NCBI GenBank assembly: GCA_018054455.1
Contig: JAGPJL010000003.1
Coordinates: 1-42,475, forward strand
Reading direction: 5' to 3'
Length of the DNA stretch: 42,475 bases
Source of the DNA: Parabacteroides sp.
GTDB taxonomy: Bacteria > Bacteroidota > Bacteroidia > Bacteroidales > Tannerellaceae
Position 1 is the first letter of the stretch. Every line of letters starts with the position of its first letter. Both the position numbers and the translations under genes were made by a program. The notes below the pieces were generated by a model. It was given only the letters and a program-made list of their open reading frames with translations, was not told the origin of the DNA and did not search any database. Positions 1-8,591 of this stretch are shown one piece after another.

Positions 1-48
1 TTTTTTCCTTATAAGAATGAAAGATTAAAGATATATGAATAGAAGTTT

Positions 49-110
49 AAAGATATATCTTTGGAGGTTAAAAGTATATACTTTTTGGTCAATAAGTACT
101 AACATGTTGC
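49..110. repeat. Palindrome-rich dispersed repeat, copy 1
   Basis: This 62-nt stretch contains the palindromes AAAGATATATCTTT and AAAAGTATATACTTTT followed by CAATAAGTACTAACA. A close second copy lies at 19878-19939 in the same orientation, with the same order and spacing of blocks and only a few substitutions. Degraded AT-rich palindromic sequence precedes it at 5-48. No ORF is evident. The function is unknown; a dispersed intergenic repeat family is the simplest reading. Confidence 0.7.
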
Positions 111-776
111 GCGAAAAGTCCTACTTATTTGCTTACAAGTACTTACTTGTTGGCTAAGCCTCTCTTGGGGTATAGTTTAGTGTCTTAATTTTTATCCAGG
201 TTAGTATACAAATGCCTGCCAGGACCCAATTCTCATTATAATTTGCGAAAATATCCTTCACTTCTTTCACCTCTATCACTATCGTGTTATTATACAATTA
301 GATAGCACTGTGATGCTGTGAAAATATCCTTCACCTTTTGCCGGATATCCTTCACCTTTTGTTTCACCTTTAGAAATATCCTTCACCAGGGATGGACAAT
401 TCTGAAAAAGATTCACCTGTGTATGTTGCTTAAAAACGAGGTTGACTGCAAACTAAAAAAGGCGAAAATGTATACATGGTGAAGGAAAAGGTGAAGGATT
501 ATCCGCCTCAGGTGAAGGATATCCGGCAAAAGGTGAAGGATATTTTTGATAAAACTAATCGCAACGTGCTATTATTCCGATAATTAATCCAAAAGGTGAA
601 GGATGTGAAGGATGTTTTTGCAAACTATTTATGGATTACATACAATTCCTCTAAAAAGACATCGTTTTTAACTTGTGAGTCAGTTGTTTTTTATAACTTG
701 CCATCGTTTATCAGTTAGGTTAGTTAGATAAAGACATGTATCCTTTTTAATATTAATTTAATACAATTTCAAAATT
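111..776. other. Gene-free region with GTGAAGGAT units
   Basis: No credible coding sequence is seen here. The stretch holds at least four ATATCCTTCAC units (251, 324, 345 and 376) and about six units of the opposite orientation, GTGAAGGA (479, 491, 512, 532, 596 and 605). They are arranged as a nested inverted structure centred near 434. The part at 640-776 is AT-rich and presumably holds the leader of the next gene, but no clear TTG/TAnnTTTG promoter is seen. Confidence 0.6.
321..546. repeat. Perfect 37-nt inverted repeat, 152-nt spacer
   Basis: Positions 321-357 are the exact reverse complement of 510-546. Each arm contains two ATATCCTTCACC-type units joined by TTTTGCCGG. The spacer holds further single units in both orientations. 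The arms could fold into a long hairpin in RNA or a cruciform in DNA, or serve as recombination sites for inversion. No recombinase gene is adjacent. Confidence 0.85.
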
Positions 777-1298
777 ATGAGTGCAAGGAACTTTTGGACC
801 ATTTTCTTGAAAATACTTGGAATCTGGTTAGTTATTAACGGAATTACTACGCTAACGCAATTTATCTCAGCTGTGTCGTACCTGTCGTTTAATGAAAAAG
901 AGAATTTTCTGGTTTTTTTATATATAGCTGTACTTTTCATACTTATTATAGGTGTTTATTATTTCATTTTTCGATTCTTTGTGTTCAAGACTTCTTGGCT
1001 TATTGACAAGTTGAAACTGGAAAATGGATTCGCTGAAGGGAATATCGGATTCAATATTAATGGTTCTTCAATAATTAAGATTGCAACTATTGTTATTGGG
1101 GGATTGATTTTTATAAACAGTTTTCCTTTGTTTTGCAAAGAGATTTTTAATTACTTTCAACTAAAGAGAATGTTCAATGATAATTACTCGTCTGGGTGGA
1201 TTGTCCTTCACTTTGTAAAAACGGTTTTAGGTTATTTATTAATGACCAATAGCACGTTTGTTGTTAGATTCATCGAAAAACAAGATAAAGAAAAATAG
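777..1298 (+). CDS. Hypothetical four-helix membrane protein
   Basis: I do not recognise a family for this 173-residue protein. It has four hydrophobic segments at about residues 8-34, 43-70, 99-120 and 142-162, and short basic or charged loops between them, so it is very likely an integral inner-membrane protein. There is no signal peptidase II motif and no catalytic motif. The ATG at 777 is the first in frame. The gene is AT-rich and isolated between a repeat-filled region and a broken hydrolase gene, which suggests an accessory, possibly acquired, locus. The next gene downstream in the same direction is only a remnant, so no operon partner helps with function. Confidence 0.6.
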   Translation: MSARNFWTIFLKILGIWLVINGITTLTQFISAVSYLSFNEKENFLVFLYIAVLFILIIGVYYFIFRFFVFKTSWLIDKLKLENGFAEGNIGFNINGSSIIKIATIVIGGLIFINSFPLFCKEIFNYFQLKRMFNDNYSSGWIVLHFVKTVLGYLLMTNSTFVVRFIEKQDKEK

Positions 1299-1313
1299 TA
1301 ATTGTAACTAGAT

Positions 1314-1403
1314 ATGAAGACATCCCTGGTATTGATTGATATTCAAAATGATTATTTTGATAAAGGACGTATGATTAAATATGAGATAGTTTTTGCAATT
1401 TAA
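1314..1403 (+). pseudogene. N-terminal remnant of isochorismatase-like hydrolase
   Basis: A 29-codon frame begins MKTSLVLIDIQNDYFDKGRM, which matches the start of cysteine hydrolases of the isochorismatase/nicotinamidase superfamily (beta-strand, then the D-x-Q-N-D-F/Y motif with the catalytic Asp). The reading then changes to unrelated residues and stops at 1401-1403. The rest of the roughly 180-residue enzyme, including the catalytic Lys and Cys, is missing, and a terminator hairpin begins 10 nt later. It therefore looks like a truncated gene left by a deletion. It starts 15 nt after the membrane-protein gene. Confidence 0.6.
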
Positions 1404-1412
1404 ACCAAATAA

Positions 1413-1460
1413 TAAAACCGTGTTGGCAAGGGATTTTCTTTTCCTGCTAACACGGTTTAT
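1413..1460 (-). terminator. Intrinsic terminator of the mannan PUL
   Basis: AAACCGTGTTGGCA (from 1415) pairs with TGCTAACACGGTTT (to 1458), with a small pyrimidine-rich loop. On the minus strand the stem is followed by TTTTATTATTT. It lies 40 nt beyond the stop of the GH97 gene and could also act on the plus strand. Confidence 0.8.
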
Positions 1461-1499
1461 GTTTATCAATTTCAGCAATAAAGTTGCTGCTTTAAAGTA

Positions 1500-3455
1500 T
1501 TACTTCACTTTTAAAACGCCGGCCCAGCCTCCGTTGCGAACCATGCGAAGCGTAAGGCTTTTGTCCTTTTGAACAGTACTTTCACGCTTTTTATAATCCA
1601 TTGCTTGTCGGTCGGCATTGATGCCGTCTTCGAATGAAGTCAACGTATAGGTTTTACCATCTTCCAGAAAATCGAGCGAGATGGTTACTTCACGGTCTTT
1701 GTCTCCAGTCATGCCTCCGATAAACCAGGTGTCGCCTTTACGACGGGCAAGAACTGCGCTTTCGCCTGCTTTGGCTTCCAGTACTTTTAACTCATCCCAG
1801 GTAACAGGTACCTGTGTGATGAAATCGGTGCATTCCTTTTCTCGGTAATAATAGACCGGATTATCAGCAAGCATCTGTAGTCCGCTTTCGAAGATTACAA
1901 AAAGAGCCATCTGGTAAGCACGTGTGCCAGAACCCATTGCGTTGGAACGGGTATAACGATTGTCTTCCGGTTGAGCCGAAATCATGGATCCGGGTGTATA
2001 GTCCATCGGACCAGCCGCATTGCGGATAAAAGGAAGATATACACTGTTTTCAGGTTTACATCGGCCTCCTTGTTCCATTCCTAAAACACCTTCGTAAGAA
2101 AGAATGTTAGGGTAGGTTCGTTCCAGTCCTGCAGGTTTGAATGCTCCGTGGAAGTCTACAAACAAATTATATTTGGCAGATTCTTTTGCTACCCTTTCGT
2201 AGAAGTTAACCATCCATTGGTCGCTGCGGTCCATGAAGTCTATCTTGGTTCCGGCAATTCCCCATTCGCTGAAAGTTTTAAAGAGATCAAAGTTGTTTTC
2301 GACAGCAAGCCAGGTAAGCCACAATACGATTTTTACATTTTTCTCTTTTCCATAGCGAATCAACTCTTTCAGGTCGATTGTTGGATTGGGAGTATAAGGA
2401 TCGATTGTACTTTTAGCCCATCCTTCGTCCATGATAATGTAAGGGATACCAAACTTTGAAGCAAAGTCAATATAGTATTTATAAGAATCCATGTTGTAAC
2501 CCGAACGGAAATCCACTCCGTAAAGGCGGGCGTCATGCCACCATTCCCAGCAAACCTGTCCCGGTTTGATCCAGTCTGTATTGCCTAAAACATTGGGTTT
2601 GGATAGGTTAAATACCAATTCGTTCTCGATAAGCTGCTTGTCTTTTTTGCTGATAATAAATACACGCCACGGAAACGAGCGGCTTCCTGAAGTTTTGGCA
2701 ATGTAATTTGCCTCTTCAAGAATCTTCAGACTACGGTCTCCGTCTTCACCAAATTTCAATGGAACTTTGGGAAAGAGAGCCTGCATTCCGTTTTTTTCGT
2801 TGCTTTGCAGAAACATACATGGATAGTCTGTAAGATCTGCTTCAGTTATTAAAATCTTGTACGGTTTAGGAGTGGAAAGCAGAACAGGAAGAGAACACAT
2901 CAGATCGCTCGCTTTATACGCTGTTGTTTTAAAATGAGTGTAAGGCTGTTCGTAACTCGACTTGAATGAATTGGTTTGTTGGACATGGGCAGTGTATTCT
3001 TCCGGGAAATTCACAGAGAATGTTTCGCCCTTTACTTGGACTTCGCCTTTCTTTTTTGTAATAAACCGATAGGCTACTCCATCATTGTAAGCTCTGAATT
3101 CTACGGAGTAATCGTTTTTGAAGTTGAGCAGTAACACCTCGCAGCGATTTTTCACCACAGCATTTTTAATCGGTATTTCGCGGGTAATTTCTTCGTTGAT
3201 AGAACTTCTTTTCTGATTTCGAAGAATTGGATTTAGGCCAAGTATTTCTTTTCCCAAATCAAGTTGAAGCACGCCTTCCTTGAGAATCTGGTCGTTACCA
3301 TAATAGACACTGTATTCTATTTTGCCGGCTACGTTGACTGAAACTTTAATTTCGCCGTTGGGCGATTTCAATTCAATTGTTTTTGCGGCTGCTTTCCCGC
3401 AAAAAAGCGGGAGAAGCAGTGCAAAAACATATATACATGTATGGTTTAATTTCAT
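1500..3455 (-). CDS. Glycoside hydrolase family 97, probable alpha-galactosidase
   Basis: This 651-residue secreted enzyme has a signal peptide at about residues 1-24, a GH97 N-terminal beta-sandwich (about 27-285), the (beta/alpha)8 catalytic barrel (about 295-560) and a C-terminal beta domain. Landmarks are CWEWWHDARLYGVDF at 302 and IMDEGWAKS at 341. Asp406 (in KIDFMDR) and Glu461 (in GMEQ) are 55 residues apart, the same spacing as the nucleophile Asp415 and acid/base Glu470 reported for the retaining alpha-galactosidase BtGH97b. Inverting SusB-type enzymes lack that Asp. An alpha-galactosidase removing galactose caps from yeast galactomannan would fit this mannan locus. It is the last gene of the operon, 25 nt after GH125. 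Alpha-glucosidase activity is not excluded. Confidence 0.88.
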   Translation of the reverse strand: MKLNHTCIYVFALLLPLFCGKAAAKTIELKSPNGEIKVSVNVAGKIEYSVYYGNDQILKEGVLQLDLGKEILGLNPILRNQKRSSINEEITREIPIKNAVVKNRCEVLLLNFKNDYSVEFRAYNDGVAYRFITKKKGEVQVKGETFSVNFPEEYTAHVQQTNSFKSSYEQPYTHFKTTAYKASDLMCSLPVLLSTPKPYKILITEADLTDYPCMFLQSNEKNGMQALFPKVPLKFGEDGDRSLKILEEANYIAKTSGSRSFPWRVFIISKKDKQLIENELVFNLSKPNVLGNTDWIKPGQVCWEWWHDARLYGVDFRSGYNMDSYKYYIDFASKFGIPYIIMDEGWAKSTIDPYTPNPTIDLKELIRYGKEKNVKIVLWLTWLAVENNFDLFKTFSEWGIAGTKIDFMDRSDQWMVNFYERVAKESAKYNLFVDFHGAFKPAGLERTYPNILSYEGVLGMEQGGRCKPENSVYLPFIRNAAGPMDYTPGSMISAQPEDNRYTRSNAMGSGTRAYQMALFVIFESGLQMLADNPVYYYREKECTDFITQVPVTWDELKVLEAKAGESAVLARRKGDTWFIGGMTGDKDREVTISLDFLEDGKTYTLTSFEDGINADRQAMDYKKRESTVQKDKSLTLRMVRNGGWAGVLKVK

Positions 3456-3480
3456 AGGTATTATATCTTTATCGTTATGA

Positions 3481-4920
3481 TTACGAAACTTTTAATGCAT
3501 CTAACTTACCTTCGTTAACCAACTTGTAGATTAATTCGCCGAACAAGGTGTTAGCCCAGGCAAACCAGGAACGGGTAAAGTCTGAAGCATTATCTTTATG
3601 AAATGTTTCGTGCATAAAACCTGTATTTCCATCGGTATCACGCAGCATCTGTACACATTTTCTGATTTCAGTTATGTCTGTCGTCGTGTTGGCACGCATA
3701 ACAATACTCATCGGCCACACATAATTGAAACCAACATGAGGTCCGCCTATTCCTTCTCCTGCTTTTCCTTTGAAAAAGTAAGGATTGGCATCACTGAGGA
3801 TCATCTTTCTGGTATTCTGGTAAATAGAATCTTTCATGTCCACACATCCCAGGTAGGGTAGGGCAAGCAAGCTGGGAACATTGGCATCGTCCATTAACAC
3901 ACGACTACCAAATCCGTCTACTTCGAAGGCATACACTTTACCAAAATCCGGGTGGTCAACGATTCCGTATTTCTTTACGGCAGCATCTACTTCGTTGGCA
4001 AGAGCTTCACATTTAACTGCAAAAGAAGCGTTGTTCCGAACCTTTCTCAGAATCTCGGCCACTTGTCTTAATGACGTGATGGCGAAAAGATTGGAAGGGA
4101 TAAGGAATCCAAACAAAGACGCATCGTCTGATGGGCGGAATGAAGACACAATCAGTCCCACAGGTTTAACCGGACTGCCATAACCAAAGTTAAGCAACGT
4201 ATCTCCCTGGCGGTCTGTTACGCGGGTAAACTTGTAAGGACCCTGGTTCTCTTTGCGTTGTTGTTCAACAAAGGTTTTATATACCTGTTCCATGGCAGCT
4301 TCCCATGATGCATCGAATACGGATGTATCTTTGGTTGTTGTCCAGTAATTGTAGGCAAGACGAATCGGATAACAAAGAGAATCAATTTCCCATTTCCGTT
4401 CGTGCAGTTCCTTTTTCATGGTGGTGTTATCGCTTTCCCATTCGCTTCCTGTCGGACCTTCATTGAATCCGTTGGCATAGGGATCAATCAGAATACAGTT
4501 AGTCTGACGGTTTATAACACCTGCAAGCATGGTTTGAATTGCTTTATCTTTTTTGGCAAAAGAAACATAGGGAAATACCTGAGCCGATGAATCACGAAGC
4601 CACATTGCGTGAATGTCGCCGGTAATTACAAATGTGTCCGGTTTACCGTTTATCATTTTATGCTGGCATGTTGTGTCCAACGTGTTCGGAAAACAATTCT
4701 CGAACATCCAGGCCAATTTTGGATCCTTTATTTTCTTTTTGGTAGCAGCGATGGCTTCTTCTACCGCATTGGATGTAAAGTTACGTGCACCTGGTAATGG
4801 ACGCTTACATACATAAGGTGATACCTCCGGCATACTTGAAGCTGCAAAAGAATTTTGTCCGACTAACAATCCGGCTACAGAAAAGGCTCCGGCTTTAATG
4901 AAATTTCGTCTAGAAGTCAT
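3481..4920 (-). CDS. GH125 exo-alpha-1,6-mannosidase with Tat signal
   Basis: This 479-residue protein belongs to GH125 (formerly DUF1237), inverting exo-alpha-1,6-mannosidases that release mannose from alpha-1,6-mannan or N-glycan cores. Family signatures are [14 protein letters not shown] (101-114), [16 protein letters not shown] (146-161), [10 protein letters not shown] (176-185, with Asp180 the likely general acid), [14 protein letters not shown] (392-405) and GFMHETFH (434-441, with Glu438 the likely base). The N-terminus TSRRNFIK followed by a hydrophobic stretch and SFAASS is a twin-arginine signal, so the enzyme should fold in the cytoplasm and act in the periplasm. tatA and tatC genes are in this window (33940-34947). 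It lies 49 nt downstream of a GH76 gene. Confidence 0.93.
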   Translation of the reverse strand: MTSRRNFIKAGAFSVAGLLVGQNSFAASSMPEVSPYVCKRPLPGARNFTSNAVEEAIAATKKKIKDPKLAWMFENCFPNTLDTTCQHKMINGKPDTFVITGDIHAMWLRDSSAQVFPYVSFAKKDKAIQTMLAGVINRQTNCILIDPYANGFNEGPTGSEWESDNTTMKKELHERKWEIDSLCYPIRLAYNYWTTTKDTSVFDASWEAAMEQVYKTFVEQQRKENQGPYKFTRVTDRQGDTLLNFGYGSPVKPVGLIVSSFRPSDDASLFGFLIPSNLFAITSLRQVAEILRKVRNNASFAVKCEALANEVDAAVKKYGIVDHPDFGKVYAFEVDGFGSRVLMDDANVPSLLALPYLGCVDMKDSIYQNTRKMILSDANPYFFKGKAGEGIGGPHVGFNYVWPMSIVMRANTTTDITEIRKCVQMLRDTDGNTGFMHETFHKDNASDFTRSWFAWANTLFGELIYKLVNEGKLDALKVS

Positions 4921-4969
4921 GAGATATTATATTTAAGTATTAATAGCAATCGTTATTGATGCAAAATTA

Positions 4970-6166
4970 CTAATTTGTTTTAGGAAGTCCGCTCATTTCT
5001 GAGAAGAGTTCTAACATGCAAGCATTATCCAGCAGCCACTTGTGCTTTTTGTTCTTTAATCCCGACCAGTCGTCGCCAAGCAGTCCGTTTTCGTCTCGTG
5101 TATTTTTCCATGCATAACGAGCATTGTCAGCCATTGTATTTACATAGAGTGCATTTCCGTCCACTTCATACAAGGCCTTAAGTCCGCGGAACATAATCAC
5201 GTTGAACCAGGGAGAACTTGTGTAAAAACGGATAGCTTTCCCATTTGGTAGCTTTCGCATGGAAGTGAAATGATCGAAAGACCCTTTAGCGGTACGTTGT
5301 GCATCAGTTAGATACGACTCGTCGCCGGTTTCTTTATAAAGGAGAACTCCTGCCTGAATCATTTGTCCGCTGTTGTATGTATATTTTTGCGTGGCAATTT
5401 TTCCATTTAACGCAATATTATCCCAGTAAACATAGTCAGTCGTATCACAAAGATTTTCTTTCGTCCATGCGTATGTTTTTTTTGCCCATTCAAGATATTC
5501 AGGTTTTTTAGTAAGTTCGTACAACTTCATACACAGAACAGTAGCCGGAGCGTTGGAACAGGTGTTTTTAGAAACGCGCTGTTGTTCGCACCAAAATATT
5601 CCACCACCCAGTTCTTCGGACCAACCGCTGTAGATATAGGCATGCAATGCTTCCGCTTTTTCAAGGTATTTGGGTTCTTTAGTAAGTGCGTAGTAATCGC
5701 AGAAATCAATGGCAAGCCAGTCGTTATCGTCGTAGAAACGATCGCTTTTTCCGTTAAACATAGGATAAGATTGATAACAAAATGGTTCGCGGATATTATC
5801 CCAGTAAAGTTCGAGACCCGGTAGAATCTGTTTTTCAAGAATATCCCTGTACTTTGCATCACCTGTCGTTTTATATAAAGACACACATCCCGAAAGCATT
5901 CCAGAGTAAGGCCAAAGAAAAGAAACTTCCTGTCCTTTTTTCTGCTCGCTGCCTTCAGCCAGATAAGTTACCTGTGTTTCGGGATTAATAGGATAAGTTT
6001 CAGATAAAAGATCATACTTTTCTACATGGTAAAGTGAAAGAACATTGGTAAGCAAAGAATCTGCCATGGCAAGATCTGTTACTTCTTTTTGATTGTTTCG
6101 GTTCTCGCAGCTAACCGACAAAAATGGAATCGCTGCAAAAGCAATACAAAAGGACTTTAATTTCAT
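4970..6166 (-). CDS. GH76 endo-alpha-1,6-mannanase, lipoprotein
   Basis: This is a GH76 (alpha/alpha)6-barrel protein expected to cleave the alpha-1,6-mannan backbone internally. The paired catalytic aspartates are seen in [12 protein letters not shown], Asp146-Asp147 of the 398-residue form. The frame is open to an ATG at 6202, which would overlap the upstream stop by 8 nt. The internal ATG at 6166 is preferred because it gives a compact lipoprotein signal, [20 protein letters not shown], with the lipidated Cys at position 20. Other GH76 landmarks are [18 protein letters not shown] and [13 protein letters not shown]. It sits between a second GH76 gene and GH125 in the same operon. The residues after the Cys (ENRNNQKE) are less acidic than in the other GH76, so its side of the outer membrane is uncertain. 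Confidence 0.88.
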   Translation of the reverse strand: MKLKSFCIAFAAIPFLSVSCENRNNQKEVTDLAMADSLLTNVLSLYHVEKYDLLSETYPINPETQVTYLAEGSEQKKGQEVSFLWPYSGMLSGCVSLYKTTGDAKYRDILEKQILPGLELYWDNIREPFCYQSYPMFNGKSDRFYDDNDWLAIDFCDYYALTKEPKYLEKAEALHAYIYSGWSEELGGGIFWCEQQRVSKNTCSNAPATVLCMKLYELTKKPEYLEWAKKTYAWTKENLCDTTDYVYWDNIALNGKIATQKYTYNSGQMIQAGVLLYKETGDESYLTDAQRTAKGSFDHFTSMRKLPNGKAIRFYTSSPWFNVIMFRGLKALYEVDGNALYVNTMADNARYAWKNTRDENGLLGDDWSGLKNKKHKWLLDNACMLELFSEMSGLPKTN

Positions 6167-6194
6167 TTTTCTCTTAATAAAAGGGTGTATACTA

Positions 6195-7328
6195 TTATTC
6201 AATTACTGACTTCTCCTTCAACAAAGCCATTGCTTCCATGAGCATGCAACCGCTGAGTTGTTCGGTTAATCCGGTTTCAGCAGAAGGTTTGGTTTTCCAG
6301 TATGATCCAAACAATACGGACTGTTTATAGGTTCCTTCGTTCCAAAGGGTGGTTGCATTATGTTCCATAAACCTTACATAGCGTGTACGAGTACCAGCTT
6401 CAAGTTCAGGACAAAGAATCAACTGAGTGAAGTAGCGGACAAATATGCCTTTGAATAATCCACCATCGCCGGTGCCTTCGCTTTGAAGGATACGGTCGTT
6501 GCTGTTTACGTTATTGTTTAATGCGTAATCGGCTGCTTTAATCGCATCATTCAGGTATACCTTTTCGCCGGTAATGTTGTAAAGTTCCAACGCAGCGCCA
6601 ATAAATGTTCCCTGATTATAGGTAAATTTCCAGTTGTCTTTTGCTCCGGTGTTTTCACGATTGATACCATCATATACAAATCCGGTACCGGCTTCGTAGA
6701 GATGATCTTTCATCCATGAATATATTTTTTTAGCCCATTCCAGATCGCTTGTCCCGTTGAATTGCTTGTAAAGCCGGGCTGCCAGAATACATGCAGGTGC
6801 GTTAGCCGGAGTGTTTTTATAGTATAGCTGATCTTTTTTCCATGCTATTCCACCGTCCATGGTTGAATTCCATCCGGTTTGAATATTTGCCCATACATCA
6901 AGTGTGGCAGTTTTAAACTTTTCATCTTTTGTTGAGTTATAAGCCCGAAGCATGGCAAGGGCGTTCCACTCCATATCATCATAAAAGTTATTGTAAAAGG
7001 TATTGCCGTTCTTTATTTTTACTCCAATAAACCATTGGTTCATTTCATTTTTATACAATGAATTGCCGGTACGGTCGTAGGCATCTATCAGCACGTCGAG
7101 TCCGTGTGCCTGAGGCCAGTAGTGAAAATCCGTATTGCCACTGTTGTTGTAATTAAAGTAAGAACTTCCCGAATTCCAAAACCCGTTAGCCAGGGATTGA
7201 CTGCTGCTATCTGCTGCTGCTGTCCAATTAACCGGAGATTCTTCGGGGGTATCGATCGGTTCGTCATTTATTTTTCCGCAAGAGGAGAGGAGAAGAATTG
7301 AAAAAGAAAAGAGGAGTATGTTTTTCAT
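6195..7328 (-). CDS. GH76 endo-alpha-1,6-mannanase, surface-type lipoprotein
   Basis: This 377-residue lipoprotein has the signal [17 protein letters not shown] with the lipobox Cys at 17, followed by an acid-rich tether ([10 protein letters not shown]) typical of surface-exported Bacteroidetes lipoproteins. The catalytic pair is Asp117-Asp118 in [13 protein letters not shown]. Further family landmarks are [20 protein letters not shown] and [19 protein letters not shown]. It should be an endo-alpha-1,6-mannanase making oligosaccharides for SusCD uptake, like the surface GH76 enzymes of B. thetaiotaomicron mannan loci. It follows the SusE-like gene, from which a strong hairpin separates it, and precedes the second GH76. 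The two GH76 proteins differ considerably outside the active-site motif, so they probably have different roles rather than being a recent duplication. Confidence 0.92.
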   Translation of the reverse strand: MKNILLFSFSILLLSSCGKINDEPIDTPEESPVNWTAAADSSSQSLANGFWNSGSSYFNYNNSGNTDFHYWPQAHGLDVLIDAYDRTGNSLYKNEMNQWFIGVKIKNGNTFYNNFYDDMEWNALAMLRAYNSTKDEKFKTATLDVWANIQTGWNSTMDGGIAWKKDQLYYKNTPANAPACILAARLYKQFNGTSDLEWAKKIYSWMKDHLYEAGTGFVYDGINRENTGAKDNWKFTYNQGTFIGAALELYNITGEKVYLNDAIKAADYALNNNVNSNDRILQSEGTGDGGLFKGIFVRYFTQLILCPELEAGTRTRYVRFMEHNATTLWNEGTYKQSVLFGSYWKTKPSAETGLTEQLSGCMLMEAMALLKEKSVIE

Positions 7329-7345
7329 CTGAATATTTTTTGAAT

Positions 7346-7380
7346 ATAATCCACCCGGATAAAACTTCCGGGTGGATTAT
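7346..7380 (-). promoter_or_regulatory. Perfect 14-bp intercistronic hairpin
   Basis: ATAATCCACCCGGA (7346-7359) pairs perfectly with TCCGGGTGGATTAT (7367-7380) around a 7-nt loop. It lies 6 nt beyond the stop of the SusE-like gene and 17 nt before the GH76 start codon. No proper U-run follows on the minus strand. It probably works as a partial terminator or a 3'-end stabiliser that separates expression of the binding and transport genes from the enzyme genes. Confidence 0.75.
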
Positions 7381-7386
7381 GGTTAA

Positions 7387-8523
7387 TTATTGGTTACCCA
7401 CTTTTTTAATTACGTGTGTATAGTTATTGTCTGCCTGAAATAGTACGCTAACATCGCTAAGGCTGTTATCTATTTCGTCTGCAAACTTAAAGCAGTTATT
7501 CCACTGGTCGCTAGATACTCCAACCATAAACCAGAATGATTCGGCTGTAGAATTATTAGGACGAGAATTGTCGCCGTTGGTACTTCCAAACCATTCGAAT
7601 TCGGTACCTTCTTTTACTGTCATACGGAATTTATAACGTTCGTCGCGTCCCCAACCTTCTTGTTTGAAAGTAATAGGCTGACTTTCTGCTTTCCATACTC
7701 CCTGTCCAACATAAGGCAATTCGAACAAGTAAGAATTGGTTGGAGCAAAGAATAGTTCCATCTTGCTGATTTCTGTATAAGCAACAGCACCAGTTGTAAA
7801 GTCAAGATTGATACGGTAAACACCTGTTTTTTCAACAGTGCTTTCGCCGTTTTCTTTCAATGTCTCACCATCGGCATAGTATGTAGTAGCTGATGCGTTT
7901 GTTCCGTTTGTAAAGTGATATTTCTTACCTGCAGTAAGCTTAGTATAGATTTCAAATTCTCCGCTGGCAACAGCTTTGAACTTAATAGCCTTCGAAAGAT
8001 CGGCTCCGCCTTCAGATGCTTCACCAGTTACAAATACATCGGTTGGAACTTCGGCAAAACCAGCCAGACGAGTAATGGTCATGGTTCTAACTTCTTCCGC
8101 TTTTACTTCATTTACACCTTTTGATGATAAAACAGTCCAGATAATGTTGCCTGTTTCAGAAGAATTCAATCCAGCCAAAGCACCGATTTTATTCAACGTT
8201 TTATGGGTAATGGTTGCGTAGTTGTAAGTTCCATTATTGTCTGATGCTAATTTGTAGATAGGTTTTGAGAAATCTCCACCAGCTACATCGAAAGCAACTT
8301 CGTACATAACCAACCCTCCGTCTTCCGCTTTGGCTTGTTCCCATTCGAACAATACATTAGCAGATGGAGAACTTTCCAGTTTTACCGATTTATTATCGTC
8401 CGGAGAGTAAAGGGTTTTTACTGATGTAACATTCAGGTGCTCCATCGTATCATCGTTAGTACATGCTACAAATGCAACAAGAAAAGAAAGAAATATAGTC
8501 GATTTTAATAATAAAGCTTTCAT
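7387..8523 (-). CDS. SusE/SusF-like outer-membrane glycan-binding lipoprotein
   Basis: This 378-residue lipoprotein has the signal MKALLLKSTIFLSFLVAFVAC with Cys21, then TNDD, a pattern favouring surface display. Residues about 30-150 resemble the SusE N-terminal Ig-like domain (SPDDNKSVKLESSPSANVLF and FEWEQAKAEDGGLVMYEVAF). Two further beta-rich modules follow at about 158-255 and 255-375. The last is rich in aromatics (EGWGRDERYKFRM, FEWFGSTNGD, SSDQWNNCFKF), as expected for starch- or mannan-binding SusE/F modules. It follows susD, the usual position of SusE. It should hold alpha-mannan at the cell surface; this is inferred from context because these proteins diverge strongly in sequence. 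Confidence 0.82.
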   Translation of the reverse strand: MKALLLKSTIFLSFLVAFVACTNDDTMEHLNVTSVKTLYSPDDNKSVKLESSPSANVLFEWEQAKAEDGGLVMYEVAFDVAGGDFSKPIYKLASDNNGTYNYATITHKTLNKIGALAGLNSSETGNIIWTVLSSKGVNEVKAEEVRTMTITRLAGFAEVPTDVFVTGEASEGGADLSKAIKFKAVASGEFEIYTKLTAGKKYHFTNGTNASATTYYADGETLKENGESTVEKTGVYRINLDFTTGAVAYTEISKMELFFAPTNSYLFELPYVGQGVWKAESQPITFKQEGWGRDERYKFRMTVKEGTEFEWFGSTNGDNSRPNNSTAESFWFMVGVSSDQWNNCFKFADEIDNSLSDVSVLFQADNNYTHVIKKVGNQ

Positions 8524-8591
8524 AATTTTGTCATTTTGAAAATTAACTGTTTCTTATTTATGCTATTACTTACAGAATAAATCTATAGGTA

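Noticed and set aside
358-509. Promoter inside the inverted-repeat spacer
   Set aside because: No TTG-N19-21-TAnnTTTG is found in either orientation; the best match, TTAGTTTG on the minus strand, deviates in the key bases.
251-613. CRISPR-like array of short repeats
   Set aside because: The units are only about 11-13 nt, occur in both orientations, and have no regular unique spacers; no cas gene is present.
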